Source: Nonomuraea pusilla (GTDB lineage: Bacteria; Actinomycetota; Actinomycetes; Streptosporangiales; Streptosporangiaceae). Taken from it: DNA of 64,000 nt. The stretch covers positions 89,687-153,686 of the forward strand of contig NZ_FOBF01000025.1 in the NCBI RefSeq assembly GCF_900109355.1, given 5' to 3'. Under the pieces are notes generated by a model, which did no database searches, was not told where the DNA came from, and saw nothing but the letters and a program-made list of their open reading frames with translations. The position numbers and the translations under genes were made by a program. This document shows, one piece after another, positions 57,794 to 64,000 of this stretch (positions are counted from its first letter, which is position 1; each line of letters starts with the position of its first letter).

Positions 57794-58507
57794 ATGGAAG
57801 CCATCGAGGTGACGGACCTGCGAAAGACGTACGGGGACAGGAACGCCGTGGACGGTGTGACGTTCACCGTCCGGGCCGGGGAGACCTTCGGGATCGTCGG
57901 CCACAACGGCGCCGGCAAGACCACGACCGTGGAGTGCCTGATTGGGCTGAAGCGGCCCGACGGAGGCACGATCCGGGTGCTGGGCGAGGACCCGGCGCGC
58001 GGGCGGCGCACCCTGGCCGAGCGGATCGGGGTGCAACTGCAGGAGAGCGCGCTGCCGGAGCGGATCAAGGTGGCCGAGGCGATGCGGCTGTACGCCTCCT
58101 TCTACCGCCGCCCCGGCGACTGGCAGGAGGTGATGGAGCGCTGGAGCCTGGGCCAGCTGGCGCGCAAGGCGTACGGCGACCTGTCAGGCGGCCAGAAGCA
58201 GCGGCTGATGCTTGCCCTGGCCCTGGTCGGCCGCCCCGAGGTGGTCGTGCTGGACGAGCTGACCACGGGCCTGGACCCGATCTCCCGCCGGGAGACCTGG
58301 CGGCTGGTGCGGGAGCTGAAGACCTCAGGCACCACGGTGGTGCTGGTCAGCCACTACTTCGACGAGACCGAAACCCTCTGCGACAGGGTGGCCGTCTTCG
58401 CCCGCGGCCGGATCGAGGCCATGGGAACCCCTGGCGAGATCACCGCCGGGACCGGAACCGCCTCGCTCGAAGAGGCGTACTTCGCCCTGGAAGGAACGGA
58501 CCGATGA
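57794..58507 (+). CDS. ABC transporter ATP-binding protein (drug/daunorubicin-type exporter)
   Basis: A 237-residue ATPase: Walker A GHNGAGKTT, signature LSGGQKQRLMLALAL, Walker B VVVLDELTTGLDP (catalytic Glu present) and H-loop VLVSHYF. It belongs to the DrrA/NatA-like exporters. Its stop overlaps the permease start as ATGA. It is followed by permease, histidine kinase and response regulator genes on the same strand, a common actinobacterial arrangement where the two-component system senses a compound and induces its exporter. GAGG lies just 2-3 bases before ATG 57794, an unusually short spacing. Confidence 0.92.
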   Translation: MEAIEVTDLRKTYGDRNAVDGVTFTVRAGETFGIVGHNGAGKTTTVECLIGLKRPDGGTIRVLGEDPARGRRTLAERIGVQLQESALPERIKVAEAMRLYASFYRRPGDWQEVMERWSLGQLARKAYGDLSGGQKQRLMLALALVGRPEVVVLDELTTGLDPISRRETWRLVRELKTSGTTVVLVSHYFDETETLCDRVAVFARGRIEAMGTPGEITAGTGTASLEEAYFALEGTDR

Positions 58508-59193
58508 AGGCGTTCACGGCCTTGACGGCCACCGAGCTGAGGCTGCTGTCGCGCGATCCGGCCTCGCTGTTCTTCATGGTGGCCTTTCCGCTGATGCTGC
58601 TGGTGCTCAAGCGGGGCGACAGCGGCGCCGTCCCCGGCTACGCCGCCATGATCGCGGCCATCGGGGGCATGGGCGCGCTGCCCGCCACCGTGGCCGGATA
58701 CCGCGAGCGCAAGGTGCTCAAGCGGCTGGCGACCACGCCGGTCTCCCCGGTCCTGCTGCTCGCCGCGCAACTGGTGGCGCAGTCGGCCGCGGCCCTGGCC
58801 GGCTCGGTGCTGCTGATCGCCGCCGCGATCGTGATCTTCGGCGCGCGGCCGCCCGCGAACGTGCCCCTGCTGGCGGTGGCGTTCCTGCTGTGCTCGGTGA
58901 TGGCGTGCGCGCTGGGCTTCGTGATCGCCGCGATCGTGCGCACCAGCAGGGGCGCCGGCCTGATCGGCATGCTGGTCATGTTCCCGATGATCTTCCTGGC
59001 GGGCGCGGCCGTCCCCCGGAAGGCGCTGCCCGGCTCGCTGCGTCAGATCGGCGACCTCCTGCCTCTGACGCCGGGCGTGGACGCGCTGAACGCCGCCTGG
59101 ACCGGCACCGCCGCCGTCTTCCCCATGGTGATCCTGGCGGGGATAATCGTGGCGGGCACGGCGGTGGCCGCGGCGCTGTTCCGATGGGAGTGA
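58504..59193 (+). CDS. ABC transporter permease (ABC-2 type)
   Basis: A 229-residue ABC-2 permease with six hydrophobic segments: after the cytoplasmic start (TATELRLLSRDPASLFFMVAFPLMLLVL), it contains a YRERKVLKRLATTPVSP coupling helix typical of DrrB-like exporters, and ends with LALFRWE-type termini. It overlaps the ATPase gene by 4 bases (ATGA) and the kinase gene region closely, so all are translationally linked. It probably exports a lipid-like compound or peptide antibiotic with the upstream ATPase; substrate unknown. Confidence 0.9.
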   Translation: MKAFTALTATELRLLSRDPASLFFMVAFPLMLLVLKRGDSGAVPGYAAMIAAIGGMGALPATVAGYRERKVLKRLATTPVSPVLLLAAQLVAQSAAALAGSVLLIAAAIVIFGARPPANVPLLAVAFLLCSVMACALGFVIAAIVRTSRGAGLIGMLVMFPMIFLAGAAVPRKALPGSLRQIGDLLPLTPGVDALNAAWTGTAAVFPMVILAGIIVAGTAVAAALFRWE

Positions 59194-59213
59194 CCGAGCG
59201 GGGGAGTGACCGG

Positions 59214-60314
59214 GTGAACGTCTGGGAGGCGCGCTGGTTGCGCGCCTTCCACCTGCTGTACTACGCCTGCCTGGCGCTGGGGCTGATCCTGTCGGCCGGC
59301 GAGCGCGAGGGCCCCGCACCGGTGTCCCTGGTGGCGCTCGCGCTGCTGGCCGGCTGGCACTGGCTCTTCGTCGTCCGCGAGCCGCGCCTGCTCGGCCGGC
59401 TCCACCCCATGGCCCTCCACCTGGCCGTGCTCTGCGCCCTCTACGTCGCGCTGGTGCTCGCCGACCGCTCCTACGACGTGGTGATCTTCGGGCTGATGCC
59501 CCAGGCGTACCTGATGCTGCCCACCCCCTGGTCGTACGCCGGGGCGGTGGCCGTCATCGGATGCACGTTCGCGGCCAGGGGCTACCTGGACGATCCCGGC
59601 GTCGGCTGGCAGCTCGCCGGAAGCTGCGGCCTGGTGGTGGCGATCGGCATGTTCGTGACCTACGTGTCCCGGCAGAGCGCGCAGAACAAGACGGTCGGCG
59701 TGCTGGAGGAGCGGGCGAGGCTGGCCAGGGAGATCCACGACACCATCGCGCAGGGGCTGAGCGGCGTCATCACGCAGTTGGAGGCGGCCGAGCAGGCCAT
59801 GCCCGAACAGGGACGTCCCGACCTGCCCGCCGTACGCAGGAGGCTCGCGCTGGCGAAGGAACTGGCCCGCGACAACCTCCGGGAGGCCCGGCGCTCGGTG
59901 GACGCGCTACGGCCGGGGCCCCTGGAGGACGCGCGCCTCGACGCGGCGCTCGCGGAGGTCGCCGGGCGGTGGTCGCGTACGTCCGGGGTGAGCGCCACCG
60001 TGACGGTGGAGGGCACGCCCCGGCCACTGCCGGGAGAGGCGGGCACCGTTCTGCTGCGCGCCGCCCAGGAGGGGCTGTCCAACGCCGCCAAGCACGCGCG
60101 GGCGGGCCGGGTGGCGATCACGCTGACCTACATGGACGACGAGGTGACGCTCGACGTGTTCGACGACGGCATCGGCTTCGACCCGGGCGCGCGCGGTTCC
60201 GGCTACGGGCTGGCGGCCATGCGCGAGCGCGCCCGCGGCGTGGGCGGCACGCTGACCGTGGAGTCGGCGCCGGGGGAGGGGACCGCGCTGTGTCTGCGCA
60301 TCCCGTCAAACTGA
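59214..60314 (+). CDS. NarL-type sensor histidine kinase (DesK-like, HisKA_3)
   Basis: A 366-residue kinase: five to six predicted membrane segments in the first 145 residues (for example AFHLLYYACLALGLILSAG and LALLAGWHWLFVV), no extracytoplasmic domain, then the HisKA_3 phosphorylation helix REIHDTIAQGLSGVITQLEAAEQ with His175, and the ATPase domain with AAQEGLSNAAKHARAGRVAITL (N-box), DVFDDGIGFDPGARGSGYGLAAMRERA (D and G boxes). GTG 59214 has GGGGGAG 7 bases upstream; ATG 59184 and GTG 59190 overlapping the permease end are alternatives. The membrane-embedded sensor and adjacent ABC exporter suggest sensing of a membrane-active compound. Confidence 0.9.
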   Translation: MNVWEARWLRAFHLLYYACLALGLILSAGEREGPAPVSLVALALLAGWHWLFVVREPRLLGRLHPMALHLAVLCALYVALVLADRSYDVVIFGLMPQAYLMLPTPWSYAGAVAVIGCTFAARGYLDDPGVGWQLAGSCGLVVAIGMFVTYVSRQSAQNKTVGVLEERARLAREIHDTIAQGLSGVITQLEAAEQAMPEQGRPDLPAVRRRLALAKELARDNLREARRSVDALRPGPLEDARLDAALAEVAGRWSRTSGVSATVTVEGTPRPLPGEAGTVLLRAAQEGLSNAAKHARAGRVAITLTYMDDEVTLDVFDDGIGFDPGARGSGYGLAAMRERARGVGGTLTVESAPGEGTALCLRIPSN

Positions 60315-60910
60315 TGATCGTCGATGACCACCCGGTGGTCCGCGACGGACTGCGCGGCATGTTCGACCACCTGGCCGACATCGAGGTGGTGGCCGAGGCG
60401 TCCGACGGTTTCGAGGCGCTCGCCATGGCCCGGCGGACGCGCCCCGACGTGGTGCTCATGGACCTGCGCATGCCCGGTCTCGACGGCGTCGGCGCGATCG
60501 AGCGGCTGCGCGCGGACCACCCGGAGATCAAGGTGATCGTGCTGACCACCTACGACACCGACGCCGACGTGACCCGGGCCATGGCCGCCGGGGTGGCGGG
60601 ATACCTGCTCAAGGACGCGCCCCGCGAGGAACTGCACCGGGCGGTCCGCGTGGCGGCGGCGGGCGGCGCGGTCCTGGCGCCGTCGATCGCGTCCGCACTC
60701 ATCCGCAGGCCCGCCACGCAGGAGCCGAGCCCTCGCGAGCTGGAGGTGCTGCGCCTGGTGGCACGGGGCGCGGCCAACAAGGAGATCGCCAGGACCCTGC
60801 TGATCAGCGAGACCACGGTCAAGACGCACCTCAAGCACGTCTTCGCCAAGCTCGGCGTCGAGACCAGGGCCGCGGCGGTCGTCGTGGCCATGGAACGCGG
60901 GCTCCTCTGA
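60290..60910 (+). CDS. NarL/LuxR-family response regulator
   Basis: A 206-residue regulator: receiver domain (VKLMIVDDHPVVRDGLRGMF, phospho-acceptor Asp58 in VVLMDLRMPG, VIVLTTYD, and the Lys in LLKDAPREEL) and a LuxR-type DNA-binding domain (SPRELEVLRLVARGAANKEIARTLLISETTVKTHLKHVFAKLGV). The start GTG 60290 (GGAGGGG upstream) gives the usual receiver N-terminus; ATG 60314 overlapping the kinase stop would remove residues of the first beta strand. It overlaps the kinase gene by 25 bases. Cognate partner of the kinase just upstream and likely activator of the ABC exporter. Confidence 0.92.
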   Translation: MSAHPVKLMIVDDHPVVRDGLRGMFDHLADIEVVAEASDGFEALAMARRTRPDVVLMDLRMPGLDGVGAIERLRADHPEIKVIVLTTYDTDADVTRAMAAGVAGYLLKDAPREELHRAVRVAAAGGAVLAPSIASALIRRPATQEPSPRELEVLRLVARGAANKEIARTLLISETTVKTHLKHVFAKLGVETRAAAVVVAMERGLL

Positions 60911-60938
60911 CGCCCGGCACACCTGACGCCCGGCGCAC
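60907..60938 (+). repeat. 16-bp tandem duplication starting at the response-regulator stop
   Basis: CTGACGCCCGGCACAC (60907-60922) is directly repeated as CTGACGCCCGGCGCAC (60923-60938), with 15 of 16 bases matching. The TGA in the first copy is the stop codon. Confidence 0.75.
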
Positions 60939-60958
60939 CGTCACCGCCGGTGCCGGGC
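60928..60958 (+). terminator. hairpin terminator of the exporter/two-component operon
   Basis: GCCCGG (60928-60933) pairs with CCGGGC (60953-60958) and CACCG (60936-60940) with CGGTG (60948-60952), with a 2-base bulge and a 7-nt loop. The preceding repeat copy can form an alternative GCCCGGCAC/GTGCCGGGC stem with the same right arm. Confidence 0.65.
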
Positions 60959-61240
60959 GACGCTCCCCGCCTGCTCAGGCGGGCTCGGCGGGCGCCGGTC
61001 GAGGAGGCGTTCGCAGGAGACCCAGGGCGAGTCGAAGCCGGAGGGGACGACGCGTTCCCAGCCCTGCTCCTGCGGCGACCGCCTCCCTGACGGCGGCGGC
61101 CGGGGGGAACGCCCGCTCGCTGTGCGTACAGGACGCCGGAGAACACCGCCGCGGAGCAGAAGGCGAGGGCGGCGACGACGAACAGGAGACGGCCCGGCAG
61201 GAGCGAAGGGGCGGTAACGTTCTCGGCAGCGCTCGCCCTT
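60941..61240 (-). pseudogene. frameshifted remnant of a small membrane protein gene
   Basis: On the minus strand, one frame carries a strongly coding-like membrane segment (CTC-CTG type codons; GRLLFVVAALAFCSAAVFSGVLY near 61140-61200), but coding character moves to a second frame after a C6 run near 61113 (PPAAAVREAVAAG) and then to a third (GWERVVPSGFDSPWVSCERLLD) to a stop at 60941-60943. No good start is found. This pattern fits a gene broken by two indels, although errors in the sequence are possible. Family not recognised. Confidence 0.4.
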
Positions 61241-61297
61241 GATCGCCGGGCGTGGCGACCGGCGGCCTGATCGGCTGGTCGAGGAGGTGCAGGTGGC

Positions 61298-61783
61298 ATG
61301 ACATCGTCGTACGTACGCGATCGCCTGAAGGGCGTCGTGGTCCCGCTCGTGGCTTCGTTGACTGCTGTGCTCTTGGTGGTGGGCCTCGGGTGGGTCGTGC
61401 TGGACTTCTTCTTCGGCCCCCGCATATCGCGCGTAGACCCGGCCATGCTCTCGGAGTTACGGGCCGTCGGCCAGGTCGTCGGTGAAGAGAGCATCGTGGG
61501 GCACGAGTGGGAGAACAACTACGTCGAACTGAACAACCTCGTCGTCTACCTCGATGGAAACGCGAAGCAGGACGTGGTCGCCGAGGTCGAGCATCGGCTG
61601 AAGCAACGCGGCTGGCAGGTATCGCGTGGGGAGCCACCTGAGATCTGGCTGAAGTCGGCCAGATGGCCGTTCGCCATCGTTACAGTCGAGCCGCTCAAAG
61701 AGACGCACATGAGCAGCGAGCTGCGCGAGCAGGTTACAAGCACAGGGCTGCCCATGAGCAACATGGCCTACATAGGCGTTTAG
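61298..61783 (+). CDS. membrane-anchored hypothetical protein of lower GC
   Basis: A 161-residue protein: cytoplasmic start, one membrane helix at about 13-37 (VVVPLVASLTAVLLVVGLGWVVLDFFF), then a soluble domain with HEWENNYVELNNLVVYLDGNAKQDVVAEVEHRLKQRGW and a basic/aromatic end. Codons with A or T in the third position are much more frequent than in neighbouring genes (for example GAA, AAA-type and ATA codons), which suggests recent acquisition. ATG 61298 has GAGGAGGTGCAGG upstream. The extracellular domain has an alpha/beta pattern and no recognised family. It sits among decayed fragments. Confidence 0.6.
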   Translation: MTSSYVRDRLKGVVVPLVASLTAVLLVVGLGWVVLDFFFGPRISRVDPAMLSELRAVGQVVGEESIVGHEWENNYVELNNLVVYLDGNAKQDVVAEVEHRLKQRGWQVSRGEPPEIWLKSARWPFAIVTVEPLKETHMSSELREQVTSTGLPMSNMAYIGV

Positions 61784-61841
61784 CCGTGAGCCCGCGACCC
61801 TGGAACAGGGATGCCAGTCCTCTGCGGGGGAGATCGGCCAC

Positions 61842-61997
61842 CTACCGCTTCAGCGCCCGGATACGGCCCCGCTCCGACACGAGCCCGAGCGGGAAGCGAT
61901 CTACCCGGCCACTCTCGCGCTCCAGGTCAGTCCTCCTCGTGAACGCCCCTCCGACGAGTCCGACGAGGACCTGCACGAGAGGTGCGACGGCATCCAT
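61842..61997 (-). CDS. possible 51-residue small protein
   Basis: A small open frame (MDAVAPLVQVLVGLVGGAF, then a basic tail TRRTDLERESGRVDRF and PLGLVSERGRIRALKR), preceded by an in-frame TAG. A hydrophobic N-terminus and an amphipathic, Arg-rich C-terminus are visible. There is no ribosome-binding site and no promoter I recognise. It may be the tail of a larger decayed gene. The stretch 61784-62070 otherwise shows nothing I can support. Confidence 0.25.
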   Translation of the reverse strand: MDAVAPLVQVLVGLVGGAFTRRTDLERESGRVDRFPLGLVSERGRIRALKR

Positions 61998-62070
61998 AGG
62001 GGAGCGCGACGGCAGCCCTGTCTAGGAGCCAAGGAAGGGACAGAGGAGCCGTGAACGACGCCGACGACGA

Positions 62071-62595
62071 TCACACCCTGGGCCGCCGTGAGCCCCGTGC
62101 ACAGGGGCGGACGCAGGACGAGCCGTAGGCCTTGTCGAGCACGGGCTGGGCGCGGGCGGCGATGTGGTCGCGGGCCGTCTGCCGCAGAGCTGCCGGCGAA
62201 CACGGTCTCAGCGAGCCGCCGGTGGGCGGCGGCGTCGGTGCGGAAGACGGGCGAGGTCCGGTAGCAGAGGCCGGCGCGCGTCAGTTGGAGGCCCTCGTCG
62301 TACTGGTCCAGGCTGTGCGGACCGGGCCGGTGGTAGCCGCGGTCGACGATGCCGACGACCGCGCCGTCGTCCGCCTGCATCAGCCGGCGCGCGTCCAGGT
62401 CGCACACCTCGCCGCGGGTGCTGTGCCGGTCGCCCCCTCCGGGAGCACCGTGCCGCTCAGTCGCGGGCGGGTGACGGTTCCGCCGACGATCGGGGTGAAC
62501 TCGGTGCGTTCCCCGTCGCCGTGGCCGACGTGCAGCGTCGGCGCGATCTGGGCCCGGATCTCGAAGGCGAAGGCGAGCGACGGCGCGAAAGACAC
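62071..62595 (-). pseudogene. DUF3237-family gene broken by frameshift
   Basis: Starting at GTG 62595 (GGGGAG upstream), the minus strand reads SFAPSLAFAFEIRAQIAPTL, then GERTEFTPIVGGTVTRPRL and SGTVLPEG, the first half of a DUF3237 domain. After a run of five Gs (62433-62437) the homologous sequence continues in another frame as GDRHSTRGEVCDLDARRLMQADDG and GIVDRGYHR, then TSPVFRTDAAAHRRLAETVF, the second half. A single missing G in the run explains the shift. The last part (from about 62190) moves to a third frame and ends at 62071. DUF3237 is a small family of unknown function. Real mutation and sequencing error cannot be separated here. Confidence 0.6.
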
Positions 62596-62717
62596 GGTGG
62601 GGGCTCCCCGGCGTTGAAGGTGCGAATGAGCACCCGAGATTCCGCAGGCCGCCGGACACCCCTCACGCGCCCCGGGGCGGCGGCGCGTGGTGCGGCCCCG
62701 GAGCCCGCGAGGACTGG

Positions 62718-64000
62718 TCAGGCAGCTCGACGGGCGGCGAACGCGCCGTTGAGCAGACGTACGGCGCGACCGGCTTCGCCCATGACGAAGGCGACGTCCC
62801 ACATGTGGTTCCCGGTGAAGGCGTCGTCCGTCGGCAGGAAACGATGATCGCCCAGCGGGATCAGGTCGGTGCCGACGGCGGAGCCGCCCGCGCTGCGGAG
62901 GGTGAGGCGCAGGCGCCCGTCCACGTGCCCGACCTCGAACACCCCGTCATGGGTCTCGTAGAGCCCGACGTACGGCTCGGGCGAGACGCGCTGCGACGGG
63001 TCCGGCTGCGGCAGCGGCGGCTTCTCGATGCCCGCCTCCGCCCGCATGACCTCGCGGATCACCGCGTCGGCGAACGGGTAGCCGCGGTCGGCCACGTTGA
63101 CCACGGTGGCCACGACCAGGTCGCGTTCCGGCACCCACAGCAGCGTCGAGGAGCCGCTCAGCGTGGTGCCGCTGTGCCCGTAGACGCGCACGCCGTCCCA
63201 GATCTTCAGGTACGGACCCACGCACCAGTGGTCGGCGAAGCACCGTGCGGGCACGTCCACCTGCGGCGTCGTCATCTCCGCCACGGCCTGGGCCGACAGC
63301 ACCCGGGTGCCGTCGGCGGCCTCGCCGCCCCGCAGGAAGAGCCGGCCGAAGGCGGCCAGGTCCGGCGCGCTCGCGCACAGCGTCGAGCCGGACGGCCCCA
63401 TGCCGCGGGAGACGAAGAAGGGCCGCACCGGCTCGCCGCCCGCGTACCCGACGGCCACCCGGTGGTAGGGCAGTTCCTCGGCCAGGCTGGCGGTGTGAGC
63501 GAGCCCGGCGGGCGCCAGCAGCCGGTCACGCAGCGCATCGTCCCAGCACTGTCCGGTGATCCGCTCCACGAGCAGGCCGGAGACGATGGTCGAGGCGTTG
63601 GTGTAGCCGAAACCCGCGCCCGGCTGGTGGATGGCCGGGATGTCCCGGATGAGGCGCACGTAGGCGGCCACGCAGTCGTCGCCGCGTCCCGTGTCGGCAT
63701 AGGGGCCGTTGTCCAGCCCGCTGGTCATCGCCATGAGCTGCCGCGGCGTGATCGCGCCGAAGTGGTGCTCGGGCAGATAGGCGCTGACCGGCGCGTCGAT
63801 GTCCACCTGACCCGCGTCGGCGAGCTGCATGACCAGGGCGGCCGTGTACACCTTCGTGGTCGAGCCGATCTGGAAGAGCGTGTCGTCCGTCACCGGGATG
63901 CCGAGCGCGGCGTTGGCCAGGCCGGTGGAACAGACGCGCACGTCCCCACCGCTGACGACGGCCACCTGGGCGCCGACGACGCCCAGCGACTCGGCGGTCT
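62718..64000 (-). CDS. serine hydrolase of the beta-lactamase/class C family (5' end outside window)
   Basis: At least 427 residues, open at the window edge. Catalytic features: STTK (Ser and Lys of the S-x-x-K motif, in LFQIGSTTKVYTAALVMQL), GYTN (the Y-x-N motif in GFGYTNASTIVSGLLVERI) and HSG in YGHSGTTLSG (the third motif). Near the C-terminus is a lipocalin-like segment (RVSPEPYVGLYETHDGVFEV). The class includes D-aminopeptidases, esterases and penicillin-binding proteins; no signal peptide can be judged because the start is outside. It is next to the decayed segment, on the minus strand. Likely acts on a peptide or ester; substrate unknown. Confidence 0.87.
   Translation of the reverse strand, partial: TAESLGVVGAQVAVVSGGDVRVCSTGLANAALGIPVTDDTLFQIGSTTKVYTAALVMQLADAGQVDIDAPVSAYLPEHHFGAITPRQLMAMTSGLDNGPYADTGRGDDCVAAYVRLIRDIPAIHQPGAGFGYTNASTIVSGLLVERITGQCWDDALRDRLLAPAGLAHTASLAEELPYHRVAVGYAGGEPVRPFFVSRGMGPSGSTLCASAPDLAAFGRLFLRGGEAADGTRVLSAQAVAEMTTPQVDVPARCFADHWCVGPYLKIWDGVRVYGHSGTTLSGSSTLLWVPERDLVVATVVNVADRGYPFADAVIREVMRAEAGIEKPPLPQPDPSQRVSPEPYVGLYETHDGVFEVGHVDGRLRLTLRSAGGSAVGTDLIPLGDHRFLPTDDAFTGNHMWDVAFVMGEAGRAVRLLNGAFAARRAA

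Noticed and set aside
62051..62128. 25-codon plus-strand open frame with good ribosome-binding site (GAGGAGCC-GTG)
   Set aside because: Too short, no similarity, and it lies antisense to a gene remnant; chance is likely.
1..64000. tRNA, rRNA, insertion sequence, integrase or phage genes
   Set aside because: None seen: no transposase, integrase or phage structural motifs and no tRNA cloverleaf in the intergenic regions read.

Overview
The window is chromosomal DNA of a high-GC Gram-positive actinomycete. Third codon positions are almost all G or C, several genes use GTG starts or look leaderless, and the gene families are typical of filamentous actinomycetes: an LAL-type LuxR regulator, a GAF-PP2C phosphatase, an RsbW-like ATPase, a secreted LamG/RHS pair and a ROK-controlled sugar importer. 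A member of Streptosporangiales is my best guess, but no rRNA or other taxonomic marker is present. I saw no tRNA, rRNA, CRISPR array, insertion sequence or prophage.

Layout. 1-4.1 kb: end of a DUF418 membrane protein, a HelD/HelR-type RNA polymerase-rescue ATPase behind a structured leader, a secreted galactose-binding-like protein and a MarR regulator. 4.1-9.1 kb: an RND efflux pump divergent from that MarR gene, then small secreted or hypothetical proteins. 9.1-15.1 kb: a two-gene RNA-repair module. One gene joins an RNA ligase to a P-loop kinase; the next joins DUF504/MJ1316, endonuclease-exonuclease-phosphatase, 2H phosphoesterase and nucleotidyltransferase domains. A proline-rich lipoprotein gene lies upstream. 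15.2-25.5 kb: a VOC protein, a 14-bp repeat array with a strong terminator, and a large RHS protein co-transcribed with a DNRLRE/LamG protein. 25.7-34 kb: a DHFR-like reductase, a TetR/hydrolase divergon, and an LAL regulator heading three alpha/beta hydrolases, one with Cys in place of the catalytic Ser. 34-37.5 kb: nicotinate phosphoribosyltransferase, a MarR/oxidoreductase divergon and an anti-sigma-type ATPase. 37.7-43.4 kb: a GH29 fucosidase with a complete ABC sugar importer, divergent from a ROK repressor. 43.4-48 kb: a thioredoxin-reductase-like/methyltransferase fusion facing an XRE-cupin regulator, then enoyl-CoA hydratase facing a MocR regulator across a perfect 14-bp dyad. 48-53.7 kb: a PP2C phosphatase and a cell-surface cluster (beta-propeller, two related WxL-like secreted proteins, a DUF916-like membrane-anchored protein). 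53.8-57.3 kb: M20 peptidase and diaminopropionate ammonia-lyase with a LysR regulator. 57.3-60.9 kb: a CBM48 protein and a translationally coupled ABC exporter/NarL-type two-component operon. 60.9-62.7 kb: a decayed stretch with two frameshifted gene remnants and a lower-GC hypothetical gene. 62.7-64 kb: a serine hydrolase running off the end.

Regulator/target pairs are arranged divergently with inverted repeats between them at five places (MarR/RND, TetR/hydrolase, MarR/oxidoreductase, ROK/ABC, MocR/hydratase). A recurring oddity is short tandem duplication over or just after stop codons, seen at six genes. The most interesting items are the RNA-repair pair, the WxL-like surface cluster, the helD leader hairpin, the RHS C-terminus without a visible immunity gene, and the Cys-nucleophile hydrolase.
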